NCBI RefSeq assembly: GCF_002847525.1
Contig: NZ_PKKM01000011.1
Coordinates: 62,600 to 100,329 of the forward strand
Source: Schaalia odontolytica
Lineage (GTDB): Bacteria; Actinomycetota; Actinomycetes; Actinomycetales; Actinomycetaceae
Direction: 5' to 3'
DNA: 37,730 nucleotides
Part shown: positions 26,926-35,454 of the stretch, one piece after another
How the letters are laid out: every line of letters begins with the position of its first letter
Numbering within the stretch: the stretch's first letter is position 1
Position numbers and translations under genes: made by a program
Notes under the pieces: generated by a model
What the model was told of the DNA's origin: nothing
Database searches by the model: none
The model's input: the letters and a program-made list of their open reading frames with translations, nothing else

Positions 26926-28413
26926 TCACCCCCGGCGACGCCTCGCGAGGGACCCAAGTCCCGACAGGTGGAGACGATCCCTGAACGCGGTGCAAACACA
27001 GGCAAAAACAAGGACCGAGAGGGCGGAGCCAGCGATGGTTGCAACGAAAGAATCGCGCCCCAGCCACCACGCTATACACCCGCCCGGAATAACGGCAGAC
27101 ACTCCCACGACAAGGATCGGCTTGACCACCTCCGACAATTTTGGTGTCACACCAATAAATCGTGAGACCTGAACGGTTGCCATGCCAGCGTCAAGCACCA
27201 TGCACACGGCCCACACGATGGCCGCCGCGACCATTCCTCCGCGAGGAATAAAAATGACGTTACCCACAACGTTGAGACTCAGCACCACGATCTTGTTGAC
27301 TGCAGCCCACCCGGACCGCCCGCTCATAATGAGCAGCGAGTGAATATTTCCCGCCATGAAAGTCACGATGGAGCCGATGCATAGGACCGCGAGGACGTTC
27401 GCACCGGGAGCGAAGCCATCACCGAGAATGCGCATGAGCGCAGGCGCGTAGATCGCCATGAGCGCGTAGATCGGGGCGGCGAACAGGACGAGCCAAATCG
27501 AGGCCGTGCTGTAGAGGTCGCGCAGCTCCTTCGTCTTACCCTGGTGCAGGAGTTTGGAGAACTGCGGGGAAACGACGACGCGCAGGGCCGTGTCGACGAC
27601 CATGCCCGCCTGGATGAATCGGATCGCACCACCGTAGATACCCGAGGCCGCGTCGCCCGCCAGGAGGCCAACGAGGAGGACATCCAGCCACTGCAGCGCC
27701 TGCTCGAGACCGGCGGTGAGGGTGCGAGGAAGCGCGAAGGACACAACCTGACGACGCCGCTGCGCGGTCGGCCAACGGCCCACCGAGTCGGCCGCCGAGG
27801 GCATGTGGCGCAGCAGCAACCACCACGCGGCCACGAGAACGACGACGAAAGGCAGCGCCCAGGCGACCGACACGAAGGCCAGCGACCCGGTGAACGCGGC
27901 CGCGAGCGCGACGAGGAGCGGGCGCAGGCCGGGCAGCAGCAGGTTCTGGATGAGGACGTACTCGCGCATGTTGCCAAGCGCCCGCAGGGCGGCGGATGCG
28001 ACCAGGGTGAGGGCGCCGATCGGCACAAACCACAGCACCGCACGGGTCGATGCCGTCACCTCAGCATTCCAGATCAACGGAGCCACGGCCTCGAGAATGA
28101 GGACGCACACGGTGGACACGCCCACCGTCATGGAGGCCATGAAAGACAGTGTCGCGCGGATTTCCTCAGGTGCATCCAACGATAGGCGGGGCATCAGGTA
28201 GATCGCGGTGGAGTCGAGGCCAACCTTAGCCAGGGCCATGACGATTGCAAAGACGCCGGTCGCCTGGGTGACGATACCGGCTCCCTCGGCGCCCAGCATG
28301 CGCGACAGGATGATTGTGAATGCGAAGCCCAGGACCGCCGAGGCGGCCGCTCCGACGAAGCCAACGATGCCCCCGCGCGCGAGGGAACGCCTGGCTTGAT
28401 TTGCCTCACTCAT
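26926..28413 (-). CDS. Wzx-type polysaccharide flippase (MOP superfamily)
   Basis: A 495-residue, highly hydrophobic protein with about 12-14 membrane segments. Its N-terminus, RRSLARGGIVGFVGAAASAVLG, leads into TIILSRMLGAEGAGIVTQATG, typical of the polysaccharide transporter family that moves undecaprenyl-PP-linked repeat units across the membrane. A middle segment with GLEQALQWLDVLLVGLLAG and GIYGGAIRFIQAG matches the second half-domain of the family. The start is ATG with GGAAGG 7 nt upstream. It is divergent from the NTF2-like gene, and a 16-bp palindrome lies between them. Paralogue 2 follows after 116 nt and has its own promoter. Confidence 0.9.
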   Translation of the reverse strand: MSEANQARRSLARGGIVGFVGAAASAVLGFAFTIILSRMLGAEGAGIVTQATGVFAIVMALAKVGLDSTAIYLMPRLSLDAPEEIRATLSFMASMTVGVSTVCVLILEAVAPLIWNAEVTASTRAVLWFVPIGALTLVASAALRALGNMREYVLIQNLLLPGLRPLLVALAAAFTGSLAFVSVAWALPFVVVLVAAWWLLLRHMPSAADSVGRWPTAQRRRQVVSFALPRTLTAGLEQALQWLDVLLVGLLAGDAASGIYGGAIRFIQAGMVVDTALRVVVSPQFSKLLHQGKTKELRDLYSTASIWLVLFAAPIYALMAIYAPALMRILGDGFAPGANVLAVLCIGSIVTFMAGNIHSLLIMSGRSGWAAVNKIVVLSLNVVGNVIFIPRGGMVAAAIVWAVCMVLDAGMATVQVSRFIGVTPKLSEVVKPILVVGVSAVIPGGCIAWWLGRDSFVATIAGSALSVLVFACVCTAFRDRLHLSGLGSLARRRRG

Positions 28414-28426
28414 GATTAACCTTCCC

Positions 28427-28442
28427 GCTACCGCGCGGTAGC
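28427..28442. promoter_or_regulatory. Perfect 16-bp palindrome between divergent genes
   Basis: GCTACCGCGCGGTAGC is a perfect palindrome 14 bp from the flippase start and 31 bp from the divergent gene's ATG. TATAAC at 28450-28455 could be the -10 for the plus-strand gene, which would place the palindrome at its -35. As there is no upstream plus-strand gene, an operator is more likely than a terminator. Confidence 0.5.
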
Positions 28443-28472
28443 CTTTCTCTATAACCTACCGATGGGATACAC

Positions 28473-29126
28473 ATGGACTTCATCAACTCGCTCTCCCCTG
28501 CCCGCAAGAAGAGCCTTCTGGCCGCTGCGATCCTCCTGATCATCGCGCTCGTCATCGTCGGATTCCTGCGCCTGACGGGCTCCGCCGACACCGACGCAGC
28601 CGCGTCCACCGCGTCCGGCGCGCAGAGCATCGACGACGACGCGCAGTCCGACATCCCGCAGTCCGTTCCGAAGACCATCGCCCCGCAATCGGGCGGCCCC
28701 GCGAACGCATCCGGCTCGCTGACCACGGATGCTGAGGCCGCTGGACAAGCTACCTTCGTCGTCAACACCCTGTGGGGCGCGTACGCCGATCCCGAGCAGG
28801 CCCGTGCGACCGACCTGTCCTCCGTGCTCACAGGCTCGGCGCTGGAGGAGTTCGACGCGCAGGCCCTCGAGTGGACGCGCGACGGCACCCATACCACCGG
28901 CTCCCCCACCCTCGAGGACGTGCACATCATCAGCGACGACGGGGCTGGAAACATCACGGTCTCGGCGTGCGTCGATTCTTCCAGTGTTCGCGTCCTCAAC
29001 GACGCGGGAACTGCGCTGACGGACGACACGACCATGACCCGCGCCCTCACCTATTTTCAGTTTGTGAAGGACGGCGGTGCGTGGAAGCTGTCCGGCTTCT
29101 CGTTCCCCGACGACCCGACTTGTTGA
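28473..29126 (+). CDS. Membrane-anchored protein with NTF2-like extracellular domain
   Basis: A 217-residue protein with a short cytoplasmic N-terminus (MDFINSLSPARKK), one membrane helix at about 14-33, a Ser/Ala/Asp-rich linker to about 85, and a globular C-terminal domain. That domain has a helical part (AAGQATFVVNTLWGAYADPE) followed by strands (GNITVSACVDSSSVRVLN; LTYFQFVKDGGAWKLSGFSF). This order, ending in the V-x-x-G-G-x-W-K-L-S-G-F motif, is typical of NTF2/SnoaL-like domains in actinobacterial envelope proteins. The function is unknown. The ATG is preceded by GGGA at about 6 nt. Its 3' end overlaps the end of the convergent O-antigen ligase-like gene by 80 bp. Confidence 0.78.
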   Translation: MDFINSLSPARKKSLLAAAILLIIALVIVGFLRLTGSADTDAAASTASGAQSIDDDAQSDIPQSVPKTIAPQSGGPANASGSLTTDAEAAGQATFVVNTLWGAYADPEQARATDLSSVLTGSALEEFDAQALEWTRDGTHTTGSPTLEDVHIISDDGAGNITVSACVDSSSVRVLNDAGTALTDDTTMTRALTYFQFVKDGGAWKLSGFSFPDDPTC

Positions 29127-30564
29127 GTCGAGCAAGCATGTGAGTGGCAAAAGCCCCGTCGTTCGCGGCGGGGCTTGTCCATTGCCCCATGCGCACGGTG
29201 CGCTCGGCGCGGACTGTTCCCGCGACACTACCAGCGCTCGCGGCATCTGCACGCTCAGCCTCGGCCCGCTTAATCGGGTCGCTTTCTTCTTCCAGGTGGC
29301 GCGACAGCAGCGCCACCGCGACGACGGAGATCATGAGGCCAGTGTTCATGCCGTAGTAGAACTGCTCCACCAGGGTGGCCAGGATGATGCCGCCCAGGAT
29401 TGAGCCGTACACGTCCGTCGCGCGCCAGATGCGCGGGAACATGCGCAAGAAGAAGGCGAGGAACAGGGCCAGGCCCACCAGGCCGTAGGAGAAGATGACC
29501 GTCCAGAACTGGCCCTGCGTGCCCAGGGAGGGCAGCCACGGCGAGGACGAGGGGCGCGGGGCACCGAAGCCCAGGAGCGGGGACTGCTGGAGCTCATACA
29601 GGGTCTCCAGGTAGTTGGAGGCGCGGTCCTCCGTCGAGGAGGACGCGGCGACGCGCTCGAGAAGCGACTGCGAGGCCGGGGTGGCCAGCCAGGCGCCCAC
29701 GCCCACAATAACGGCCGCGACGATGCCGAGGACGGTGCGCCAGGCCCCCGCGCGCAGGCGCTGGAACCCGACCCACACGACGATGACGAGCAGGCCGATG
29801 TACATGCCGCGGTTGAGCGTCGCTGCTGCCGGGATGACCGACAGTGCACACACGGCGGCCACGAGGAAACGCCACTTAGAGCGCTCGCGCCACAGCACGT
29901 ACGCGAAGACGAGCGCGAGCGGGAAGATCAGCGAGTAGACGTTGCCGTAGGTGTTGGAGTAGATGAAGGGGGCCGATGGACGCGGGTCGGAGAGGATCCA
30001 CGACGACGGGTTCCACTGGGTGGTCGCGCGCTTCGTGAACTCCTTGACGAAGTCGTTGGAATGCAGGGCGCGCGGCACCAGGTAGTACATGAGCGTCTTG
30101 AAGCGCAGCGTCGGCGCCGCCATGGCGATGAAGCCGCCGATCGTGGTCGAGGCCAGGAAGCCCCACATCGTGCCGACAATCGTGCGCACGCTCAGGGACT
30201 TGCGCGCGTTGAAGGCGTAGACCGCGAAAATGCCGGGCGAGAGCTCCAGCAGGAAGCGATAGAACGCGCCAATGACGCGCCCGCCCGTGTCGAGCATCGT
30301 CATCGAGGCCAGCACCCACGCCAGGAAGAACACCCACAGGATGGATCCGGGCGGGAAGCGCAGGCCGTGTCGGCCGATCATGAACACAAGCATGATCGAC
30401 GCGAACAGCGGCCACATCAGGTCACCGGAACCGAGCACCCACCACAGGAAGTACGCCGAATAGGCCACGACGAAGGGCCACGCAGGCAGATCCTGCGCGT
30501 CCTCTCGTAGCGGCCCAATTTGGGCAGGGGCGGGTTTAGCCCAGAGTCCTCGACGCGGGCTCAC
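29047..30564 (-). CDS. O-antigen ligase / polymerase-like membrane protein
   Basis: A 505-residue protein with about 10-12 membrane segments from residue 28 to about 420 and a large extracytoplasmic loop. That loop holds DRASNYLETLYELQQSPLLGFGAPRP and GTQGQFWTVIFSYGLVG, matching the Wzy_C/WaaL family (the G-x-G-x-P segment and the following conserved polar stretch). Such proteins polymerise repeat units or ligate glycans to an acceptor. A polar ~75-residue C-terminal tail, rich in Arg, Ser and Thr, is read opposite the terminator and 3' end of the convergent gene. The start is GTG, overlapping the upstream GT2 stop by 4 nt (GTGA). It is the last gene of the six-gene operon. Confidence 0.88.
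   Translation of the reverse strand: MSPRRGLWAKPAPAQIGPLREDAQDLPAWPFVVAYSAYFLWWVLGSGDLMWPLFASIMLVFMIGRHGLRFPPGSILWVFFLAWVLASMTMLDTGGRVIGAFYRFLLELSPGIFAVYAFNARKSLSVRTIVGTMWGFLASTTIGGFIAMAAPTLRFKTLMYYLVPRALHSNDFVKEFTKRATTQWNPSSWILSDPRPSAPFIYSNTYGNVYSLIFPLALVFAYVLWRERSKWRFLVAAVCALSVIPAAATLNRGMYIGLLVIVVWVGFQRLRAGAWRTVLGIVAAVIVGVGAWLATPASQSLLERVAASSSTEDRASNYLETLYELQQSPLLGFGAPRPSSSPWLPSLGTQGQFWTVIFSYGLVGLALFLAFFLRMFPRIWRATDVYGSILGGIILATLVEQFYYGMNTGLMISVVAVALLSRHLEEESDPIKRAEAERADAASAGSVAGTVRAERTVRMGQWTSPAANDGAFATHMLARLNKSGRRGTRSRTASTHRRPSQTENR
29151..29180 (+). terminator. Terminator of the NTF2-like gene, inside the convergent gene
   Basis: AAGCCCCG / CGGGGCTT with an inner C-G pair and a short loop at 29151-29176, preceded by AAAA and followed by TTGT. 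It begins 25 nt after the plus-strand stop. It lies within the coding region for the C-terminal tail of the ligase-like protein. Confidence 0.75.
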
Positions 30565-31904
30565 GCGTGACCGTTCCCTTCGCCGATTGTTTCCGTCACG
30601 GACGAGGCCTGGGCCTCCTCAGCACTGCTCGGCGCGGTCGCGCTGCCGTGCGCGCTGTCCTGCTCGGCCGGGCGCGGGGCGCCAAGCTTGTTGCGGTTGC
30701 GCGAGGACAGGTAGAGGAAGGGACCCTCGAGGAAACCCTTGATTTCGGACTTGGTGAGCGAGCCGGGCACATCCTCGTCGGTGCCGGCAACGCGGGCGCC
30801 GCCGGGCTTGACGCGGTTGAGGACGCCGGGGACGCGGGTCGCCAGCGTACCGAGCACGGAGGGCTTCGCGATGATCGCCTTCGTCAGAAGAGCCGCCATG
30901 CCGGAGCCGTTGCCCCGGATCTGCTTATCCAGGCCGGCCTCGTCAACGCGGTGACGGTGGTGCACGAGGGCGTCAGGCGTGTGGATGATGACGTCGCCCG
31001 TGGCCAGGATGCGCGCGAACATGTCGAGGTCCTCGCCGCCGCGCGTCGAGGTGCCGGCGCCCAGCGCCGGGTCAAAGGGGCCGACCTCCATGAGGACGTC
31101 GCGACGCATGGCCATGCACACGCCTGCGCCCACGCGGGCCGTCGTGATCGGGAACAGCGGTCCACCGTCACCCTTCTCGCCCAAGACCTCGAGGCCCTCG
31201 GGGATATCGCCGACGCACCAGACGCGCGGGGACATGTCCTTGGGGAAGCCGCCGCGCGACTCGAACCAGCGCTGGGGCGCGTAGCGCTGCTCCAGGGGCA
31301 GCGCAATGCCCGTCGTGGCGGCCACGTACGGCGAGGCCGTGAACGGGTCGATCATGGCGGTGAGCCAGTGCGGGTCGACGATCGCGTCGTCGTCCGTAAA
31401 GACGATGACCTCGCCGCGAGCAGCGAGCACGCCGCGGTTGCGGGCGCGGGACAGGCCCGGACGGGACGCAGAGACGATGCTCAGGCGCGTATCGTCGATG
31501 CCCGCGAGCTTCTCTCGGGTCAGGCCGGTGTGCGGCGCGTTATCGACGACAACGAGCGTGAAACGCTGGTGATCCTGCGCGAGGATGGCGCGCACGGCTT
31601 GCTCAAGCATGTCGCAGGAGCCGACCGTGCACATGACAACGGTCGCGTCCACCTCGGCACCGGCGCCCTCTTCCCAGCCGCGCGCAGGGGCCGGCTCGAC
31701 CTCGAGAACGCGCGGATCGGTCTCCGGATGGTCCGTGCCCTCGATCTCAACGAACGCCGAGTTGCGGCCGTTATCGCGCACGAGCACGAGCGCTCGCGGA
31801 TCCGACGGGTCGCCCGAAATCAGCTGGGAGACGCGCGCAGTACGGTCAACGTGCCAGATGGAGGCGGCCAACTGATCGGCCACGGTGGTCTCCTCGGCGC
31901 TCAT
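30561..31904 (-). CDS. Glycosyltransferase family 2
   Basis: A 447-residue GT-A fold transferase. Residues 1 to about 80 form an extra N-terminal domain unlike the GT2 core. The core runs from about 86 (VDATVVMCTVGSCDMLEQAVRAILAQ) with LVVVDNAP at 117-124, NRGVLAARGEVIVFTDDDA carrying the D-D-D metal motif at 171-173, and acidic acceptor-side motifs (GTSTRGGEDLDMFARIL; VHHRHR). The C-terminus is Ala/Ser/Glu-rich and polar. It would add a sugar from an NDP-sugar to the lipid-linked glycan on the cytoplasmic face; donor and linkage are unknown. The ATG overlaps the upstream Wzz-like stop by 4 nt, and its own stop overlaps the ligase-like start. Confidence 0.9.
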   Translation of the reverse strand: MSAEETTVADQLAASIWHVDRTARVSQLISGDPSDPRALVLVRDNGRNSAFVEIEGTDHPETDPRVLEVEPAPARGWEEGAGAEVDATVVMCTVGSCDMLEQAVRAILAQDHQRFTLVVVDNAPHTGLTREKLAGIDDTRLSIVSASRPGLSRARNRGVLAARGEVIVFTDDDAIVDPHWLTAMIDPFTASPYVAATTGIALPLEQRYAPQRWFESRGGFPKDMSPRVWCVGDIPEGLEVLGEKGDGGPLFPITTARVGAGVCMAMRRDVLMEVGPFDPALGAGTSTRGGEDLDMFARILATGDVIIHTPDALVHHRHRVDEAGLDKQIRGNGSGMAALLTKAIIAKPSVLGTLATRVPGVLNRVKPGGARVAGTDEDVPGSLTKSEIKGFLEGPFLYLSSRNRNKLGAPRPAEQDSAHGSATAPSSAEEAQASSVTETIGEGNGHA

Positions 31905-33271
31905 TTCTTGCCCTTCTTCGAGGAAGCCTTGGCGTTCGACTTCTTGGAATCGGACGTGTCTTCCGTGTCCTTCGACGGCTTGGACTCCACGACCTCGGAG
32001 GAAGTCTCTTCCGTGGCCTCTTCCTCAGCCTCGGGCTCGATGACCTCGGCCGACTGAGCGGGAGCGGTCGGAGCGGTGGCAGGCGCGGTCACCTGGTCGC
32101 CCAGGTAGATCAAGCCGTTCACCTCGCGGTTGATGATCGCCAGCTCGTCGAGGAGGGCGTGCAGCGCCTTCAGGTCGTGGCCCTTGCGCACGGCGACGAG
32201 GACGTGACGGGAGGGACGGACCTCGTCGAGGAGCGAGGCCAGGGGCTGCTTGATGTCGATGAGGCGCGGCGCGGGCACACGGGTCTCGGCCAGGGAGGCG
32301 GACAGGACGCGGTGCAGGTCGCGGGCCTGCGGATCGGAGGCGTCGACGATCAGGTCAACCCAGTGGTCGCGGTCGATCGCCATCGCGAGCATGCGGGTGG
32401 GGGCGAGCCACGGCTCGGGGGCGCCCTCCTCGGCACTCCACACGGGTAGTGCCGTCAGGTCGGCAAGCTGCGTGGGCGAGGCCAGGGAACGCGAGCGGGT
32501 CTCGCGGATGAGCACCAGAACCAGGCCTGCGAACAGACCGACCACGGTCGTGATGAGAATCAGGCGGAACTTCGAAGGCGAGATCTCGTCGCTCGAGGAC
32601 GCGGCCGGGGTGATGACGCGGCCGGCGGTGGCGTGGTAGGGGGCGAGCTGCTCGGCATCCTTGGCGAGCTTCGTCAGCTCGGTGCGGATTTCTGCGGCGC
32701 GCGGGTTGTCCTTCGTGTTGCCGTCCTCGTCGGTCAGGGGCGCGAGGGAGGCAAGTTCGGTCTCGAGAGCCTCGATCTGCTCGTTGATGCCGGCGGCCAT
32801 CTCGTCGGCGCGCTGCTCCACGAGAGCGGTGCGCTCGGTCAGGTAGGCGTTGGCAATCGCGTCGGCGGCGTCAACGGCCTGCTGGCGCGTGGGAGCCACG
32901 TACTCGATCTTGACGATCGTGCCGTTCGTGTCGCCCGACACCTCCATGTTGGAACGAAGCTCCTCGGCAGTGACACCATTGCCGAGGCGCGCGGCCGCGA
33001 CGTCGAGGACGGCGGCGGACTTCGCGATGCCCTGCTCGGTCACCATGTCCGTCGTATTCGACAGGGAGGCGCGCACGACGGGAGCCGGGGTGAGCGACGG
33101 AGACGTCACGGTCATCGACACGGCCGCCGAGTGCGACACGGGGATACCAACGGCGGCTGCAACACCTACGACCAGGCCGGCCACGGTCCCCGCAACGATC
33201 GAGGTCCAGCGGCGTGCCAGCGCGTGACGAAGAATCTGCTGGCCGCCCGCGGGCGGAGGGGTCAGGATCAT
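31901..33271 (-). CDS. Wzz/CapA-type chain-length regulator with a C-terminal domain lacking kinase motifs
   Basis: A 456-residue protein. The first membrane helix is at about 24-44 and the second at about 255-277 (LILITTVVGLFAGLVLVLI). Between them lies an extracytoplasmic region with a long helix (TERTALVEQRADEMAAG) typical of polysaccharide co-polymerases. Residues about 285-400 resemble the fold of tyrosine-kinase (BY-kinase) partners, with strands such as HVLVAVRKGHDLKALHALL and VNGLIYLGD. There is no Walker A loop and no Tyr cluster, so it should not be an active kinase. The tail is acidic and then Lys/Ser-rich. The ATG at 33271 has AAGGAG at 7 nt and overlaps the upstream GT2 stop by 4 nt. 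Confidence 0.85.
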   Translation of the reverse strand: MILTPPPAGGQQILRHALARRWTSIVAGTVAGLVVGVAAAVGIPVSHSAAVSMTVTSPSLTPAPVVRASLSNTTDMVTEQGIAKSAAVLDVAAARLGNGVTAEELRSNMEVSGDTNGTIVKIEYVAPTRQQAVDAADAIANAYLTERTALVEQRADEMAAGINEQIEALETELASLAPLTDEDGNTKDNPRAAEIRTELTKLAKDAEQLAPYHATAGRVITPAASSSDEISPSKFRLILITTVVGLFAGLVLVLIRETRSRSLASPTQLADLTALPVWSAEEGAPEPWLAPTRMLAMAIDRDHWVDLIVDASDPQARDLHRVLSASLAETRVPAPRLIDIKQPLASLLDEVRPSRHVLVAVRKGHDLKALHALLDELAIINREVNGLIYLGDQVTAPATAPTAPAQSAEVIEPEAEEEATEETSSEVVESKPSKDTEDTSDSKKSNAKASSKKGKK

Positions 33272-34176
33272 GACTGTTCTCCTTGGAGGTGAGAGCGCAC
33301 CCACGCGGCGCGCGCATTGAGCCGGCGCTCGAGAGCGCGGCGAGACGGTGCGGGTCGAGACGCGACCCCCTGAGTGTAGACCTGCACGAATCGGTCGAGC
33401 TCACGCTCGGCCTCGTCGCGAGGAAGCGAAACGAGCGAGACCAGGCGCGGCAGCTCCTGGCCCGTCAGAGATACCGACAGGTCGGCGAAGGCCCGAGCCT
33501 GCTCCGGATTCTTCCACGAATCCGAGCGCCACGAGGCGTTTCCGGTGACCTGGCCCGGGTGAATGCGGTACAGCAGCCCCCAGGGCGCAATGCGGCGGAT
33601 GCGCCCACCCGCGGATGCCACGCGCATCCACAGGTCGTAGTCCTCGGCGGGAACGCTGCGGTAGCCGCCGACGCGGTCCATGATCTCACGGATCGCGAGC
33701 ATGGTCGGGTGGCACACGGGGTTAGTGAGCAGCAGGTGCCAGCCCATGTCCTCGGGCGTGATCTCGTAGGGCATGCGGGGCACCGGGCGGGAGCCGCGCA
33801 GCTCGATCATCTGCGTGAAGACCATGTCGTCGCCGCGCTCGATGGCCCGCATCGTGCGCTTGAAACGGCCTTTGAGGGACACGTCGTCGGCGTCCATGCG
33901 GCCCACGAGGCGCGAGTCGGTGCGCTCCATGAGCTGGGTGAGGACGCGGGAGACGCCGCCCTCACCCGGGGTAATGTCCTCGATGCGCAGGCGAGGATCG
34001 ACCACTCCCCCACGCGACGCGCCGCGGATGGCCTCGCCGACCGTCGAATCCGACGACGAGTCGTTGCCGACGACCAGCTCGGCGTCGCGCGGCATAGCCG
34101 CCAGCGTCGAGGCCACGGCGCGCGTGATCGTGCCCGCCGCGTTACGCGCGGGCAGCAGGACGGACAGCTCAGGCAC
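33268..34176 (-). CDS. Glycosyltransferase family 2
   Basis: A 302-residue GT2 transferase with the core start MPELSVLLPARNAAGTITRAV, VVGNDSSSDST at 35-45 and the DxD-type motif GRMDADDVS at 92-100. The acceptor-side segment is ILLTNPVCHPTML-like (LLLTNPVCHPTMLAIRE), followed by YRSVPAEDYDLWMRVA with the conserved E-D. The start is a GTG at 34176 with GGGGGAG 4-5 nt upstream, overlapping the end of the CDP-alcohol transferase gene by 8 nt; a start further upstream would add a Cys/Pro-rich artefact. Its product is presumably one of the sugar additions to the glycan built by this locus. Confidence 0.9.
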   Translation of the reverse strand: MPELSVLLPARNAAGTITRAVASTLAAMPRDAELVVGNDSSSDSTVGEAIRGASRGGVVDPRLRIEDITPGEGGVSRVLTQLMERTDSRLVGRMDADDVSLKGRFKRTMRAIERGDDMVFTQMIELRGSRPVPRMPYEITPEDMGWHLLLTNPVCHPTMLAIREIMDRVGGYRSVPAEDYDLWMRVASAGGRIRRIAPWGLLYRIHPGQVTGNASWRSDSWKNPEQARAFADLSVSLTGQELPRLVSLVSLPRDEAERELDRFVQVYTQGVASRPAPSRRALERRLNARAAWVRSHLQGEQS

Positions 34177-34963
34177 GGGACTCCCCCTGCTTGGCCGCCT
34201 CCTTGGCTGCCTGCTTAGCGGCCGCGTCCAGGGCACGCAGGTCGCGGAAGCGGCGACGCAGCGAAATCGAGGAATGCGCAACCGCAATAACGGCAAGGAA
34301 CGTGTAGAGCACCATGAAAGGAACGCCGAAGCCCCACAGCACGAAGGACCAGCACAGCACGCCCGGATCGGTGGGCAGCAGCACGAAGGAACGCAGGTTC
34401 CCACCGCGCGTCTGCTTGCGGCCCGCCGCGCGCACGAACTGCTCGGCGAGGATCTGGCTCATGAACTGGCCCGAGGTCACCCATCCGTAGACGAGCGCGA
34501 CGATAGCCAGCCACCACGACTCGGGGCGGTAGACCATGACCGCGGCGGCGGTGCAGAAGTGGATCGCCGGGGAACGGAACGCGTCGGCGACGTGATCGAC
34601 CCACTCCCCCGTCTTCGAGGACGCGCCGGTGACGCGCGAGACCTGGCCGTCCGCCGAGTCGAACATGAAGCCGACCGCGAGGGCTGTGCCCACGATGAGG
34701 CCCGTCCACCACGCGGGTTCGAACGCGACGAGGACGATGAGTCCCACCGTCGAAAAGCACACGGAGATGAAACTGACGAAGTTCGGAGTCCATCCGAAAG
34801 CCGCGCAGGCGGCCGCAACGACGCGCGCAGCGCCGCGGTTGACCCAACGCATGTACGCGGGGACGCCCGCGCCCGGCTTCTGCGCGGCGGCAAGCGCGCT
34901 ACGGTACGCGCTAAAACGCGTCCCCCAGGAGGAACCCGGCTCGAGCACAACGGGCAGGCTCAC
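34169..34963 (-). CDS. CDP-alcohol phosphotransferase family membrane protein
   Basis: A 264-residue integral membrane enzyme with about six membrane helices. The catalytic motif is present as DSADGQVSR followed by GEWVDHVAD, i.e. D-x2-D-G-x2-(A/S)-R-x8-G-x3-D-x3-D with Ser in place of the usual Ala. The family transfers a phospho-alcohol from a CDP-alcohol to a hydroxyl acceptor, usually in phospholipid synthesis. Here the adjacent cytidylyltransferase suggests a dedicated CDP-alcohol for glycan decoration or an anchor lipid. The start is GTG, overlapping the upstream stop (GTGA). The N-terminal ~60 residues are polar and probably cytoplasmic. Confidence 0.9.
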   Translation of the reverse strand: MSLPVVLEPGSSWGTRFSAYRSALAAAQKPGAGVPAYMRWVNRGAARVVAAACAAFGWTPNFVSFISVCFSTVGLIVLVAFEPAWWTGLIVGTALAVGFMFDSADGQVSRVTGASSKTGEWVDHVADAFRSPAIHFCTAAAVMVYRPESWWLAIVALVYGWVTSGQFMSQILAEQFVRAAGRKQTRGGNLRSFVLLPTDPGVLCWSFVLWGFGVPFMVLYTFLAVIAVAHSSISLRRRFRDLRALDAAAKQAAKEAAKQGESRA

Positions 34964-35454
34964 TGCGCCTCCCCTTCCGCCTTCTCCGCGTCCTGCGCGG
35001 GGGCCTCGTCAGAGAAGTCCTCGGGCGCAATGAAACGGCGCAGCTTCGTCGACGACGTCGACGGCGTGTACGGCAGGTAGACGACGCGCGCGCCGACCTC
35101 GGCCATTTCGGCCTCGAGCGCGGCGCCCTTCGGGGTGTCCTTCCAGTCGTCACCCTTGAAGAGGACGTCGAAAGGCTGGAGACGCCACGCGAGGCGCTTG
35201 TCCTGGTCCAGGTCGACGACAACCGCATCCACGAAACGCAGCGACGACACGAGGTCGCAGCGCTCCTTGAGCGGAATGACGGGGGCGCGGCCCTTCATAC
35301 GGATGAGGGCCTCGTCCGAGGTCACGCCGACGACGAGGCGATCGCAGCGCTCACGCGCGGCGCGCAGGATGTTGAGGTGTCCCTGGTGGAACATGTCAAA
35401 ACCCCCGGGCACGTAGCCGGTGATGGGGGTGCGTTGCTGAGTCGTTTCGTCCAC
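34960..35454 (-). CDS. Cytidylyltransferase-like protein (glycerol-3-phosphate cytidylyltransferase type)
   Basis: A 164-residue nucleotidyltransferase. Its HxGH motif is PGGFDMFHQGHLNIL (His23-x-x-His26). The KGDDWKD segment follows in the middle, and the C-terminal STSSTKLRRFI corresponds to the R-T-x-G-I-S-T-S/T block of the family. The expected reaction is CTP plus an alcohol phosphate giving a CDP-alcohol and PPi, the likely substrate source for the next gene. Residues after about 145 are an acidic tail. It starts at GTG (35454) with no ribosome-binding site, and a GTAACAAG motif abuts the start codon, so a very short or absent leader is possible. First gene of the six-gene operon. Confidence 0.85.
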   Translation of the reverse strand: MDETTQQRTPITGYVPGGFDMFHQGHLNILRAARERCDRLVVGVTSDEALIRMKGRAPVIPLKERCDLVSSLRFVDAVVVDLDQDKRLAWRLQPFDVLFKGDDWKDTPKGAALEAEMAEVGARVVYLPYTPSTSSTKLRRFIAPEDFSDEAPAQDAEKAEGEAQ

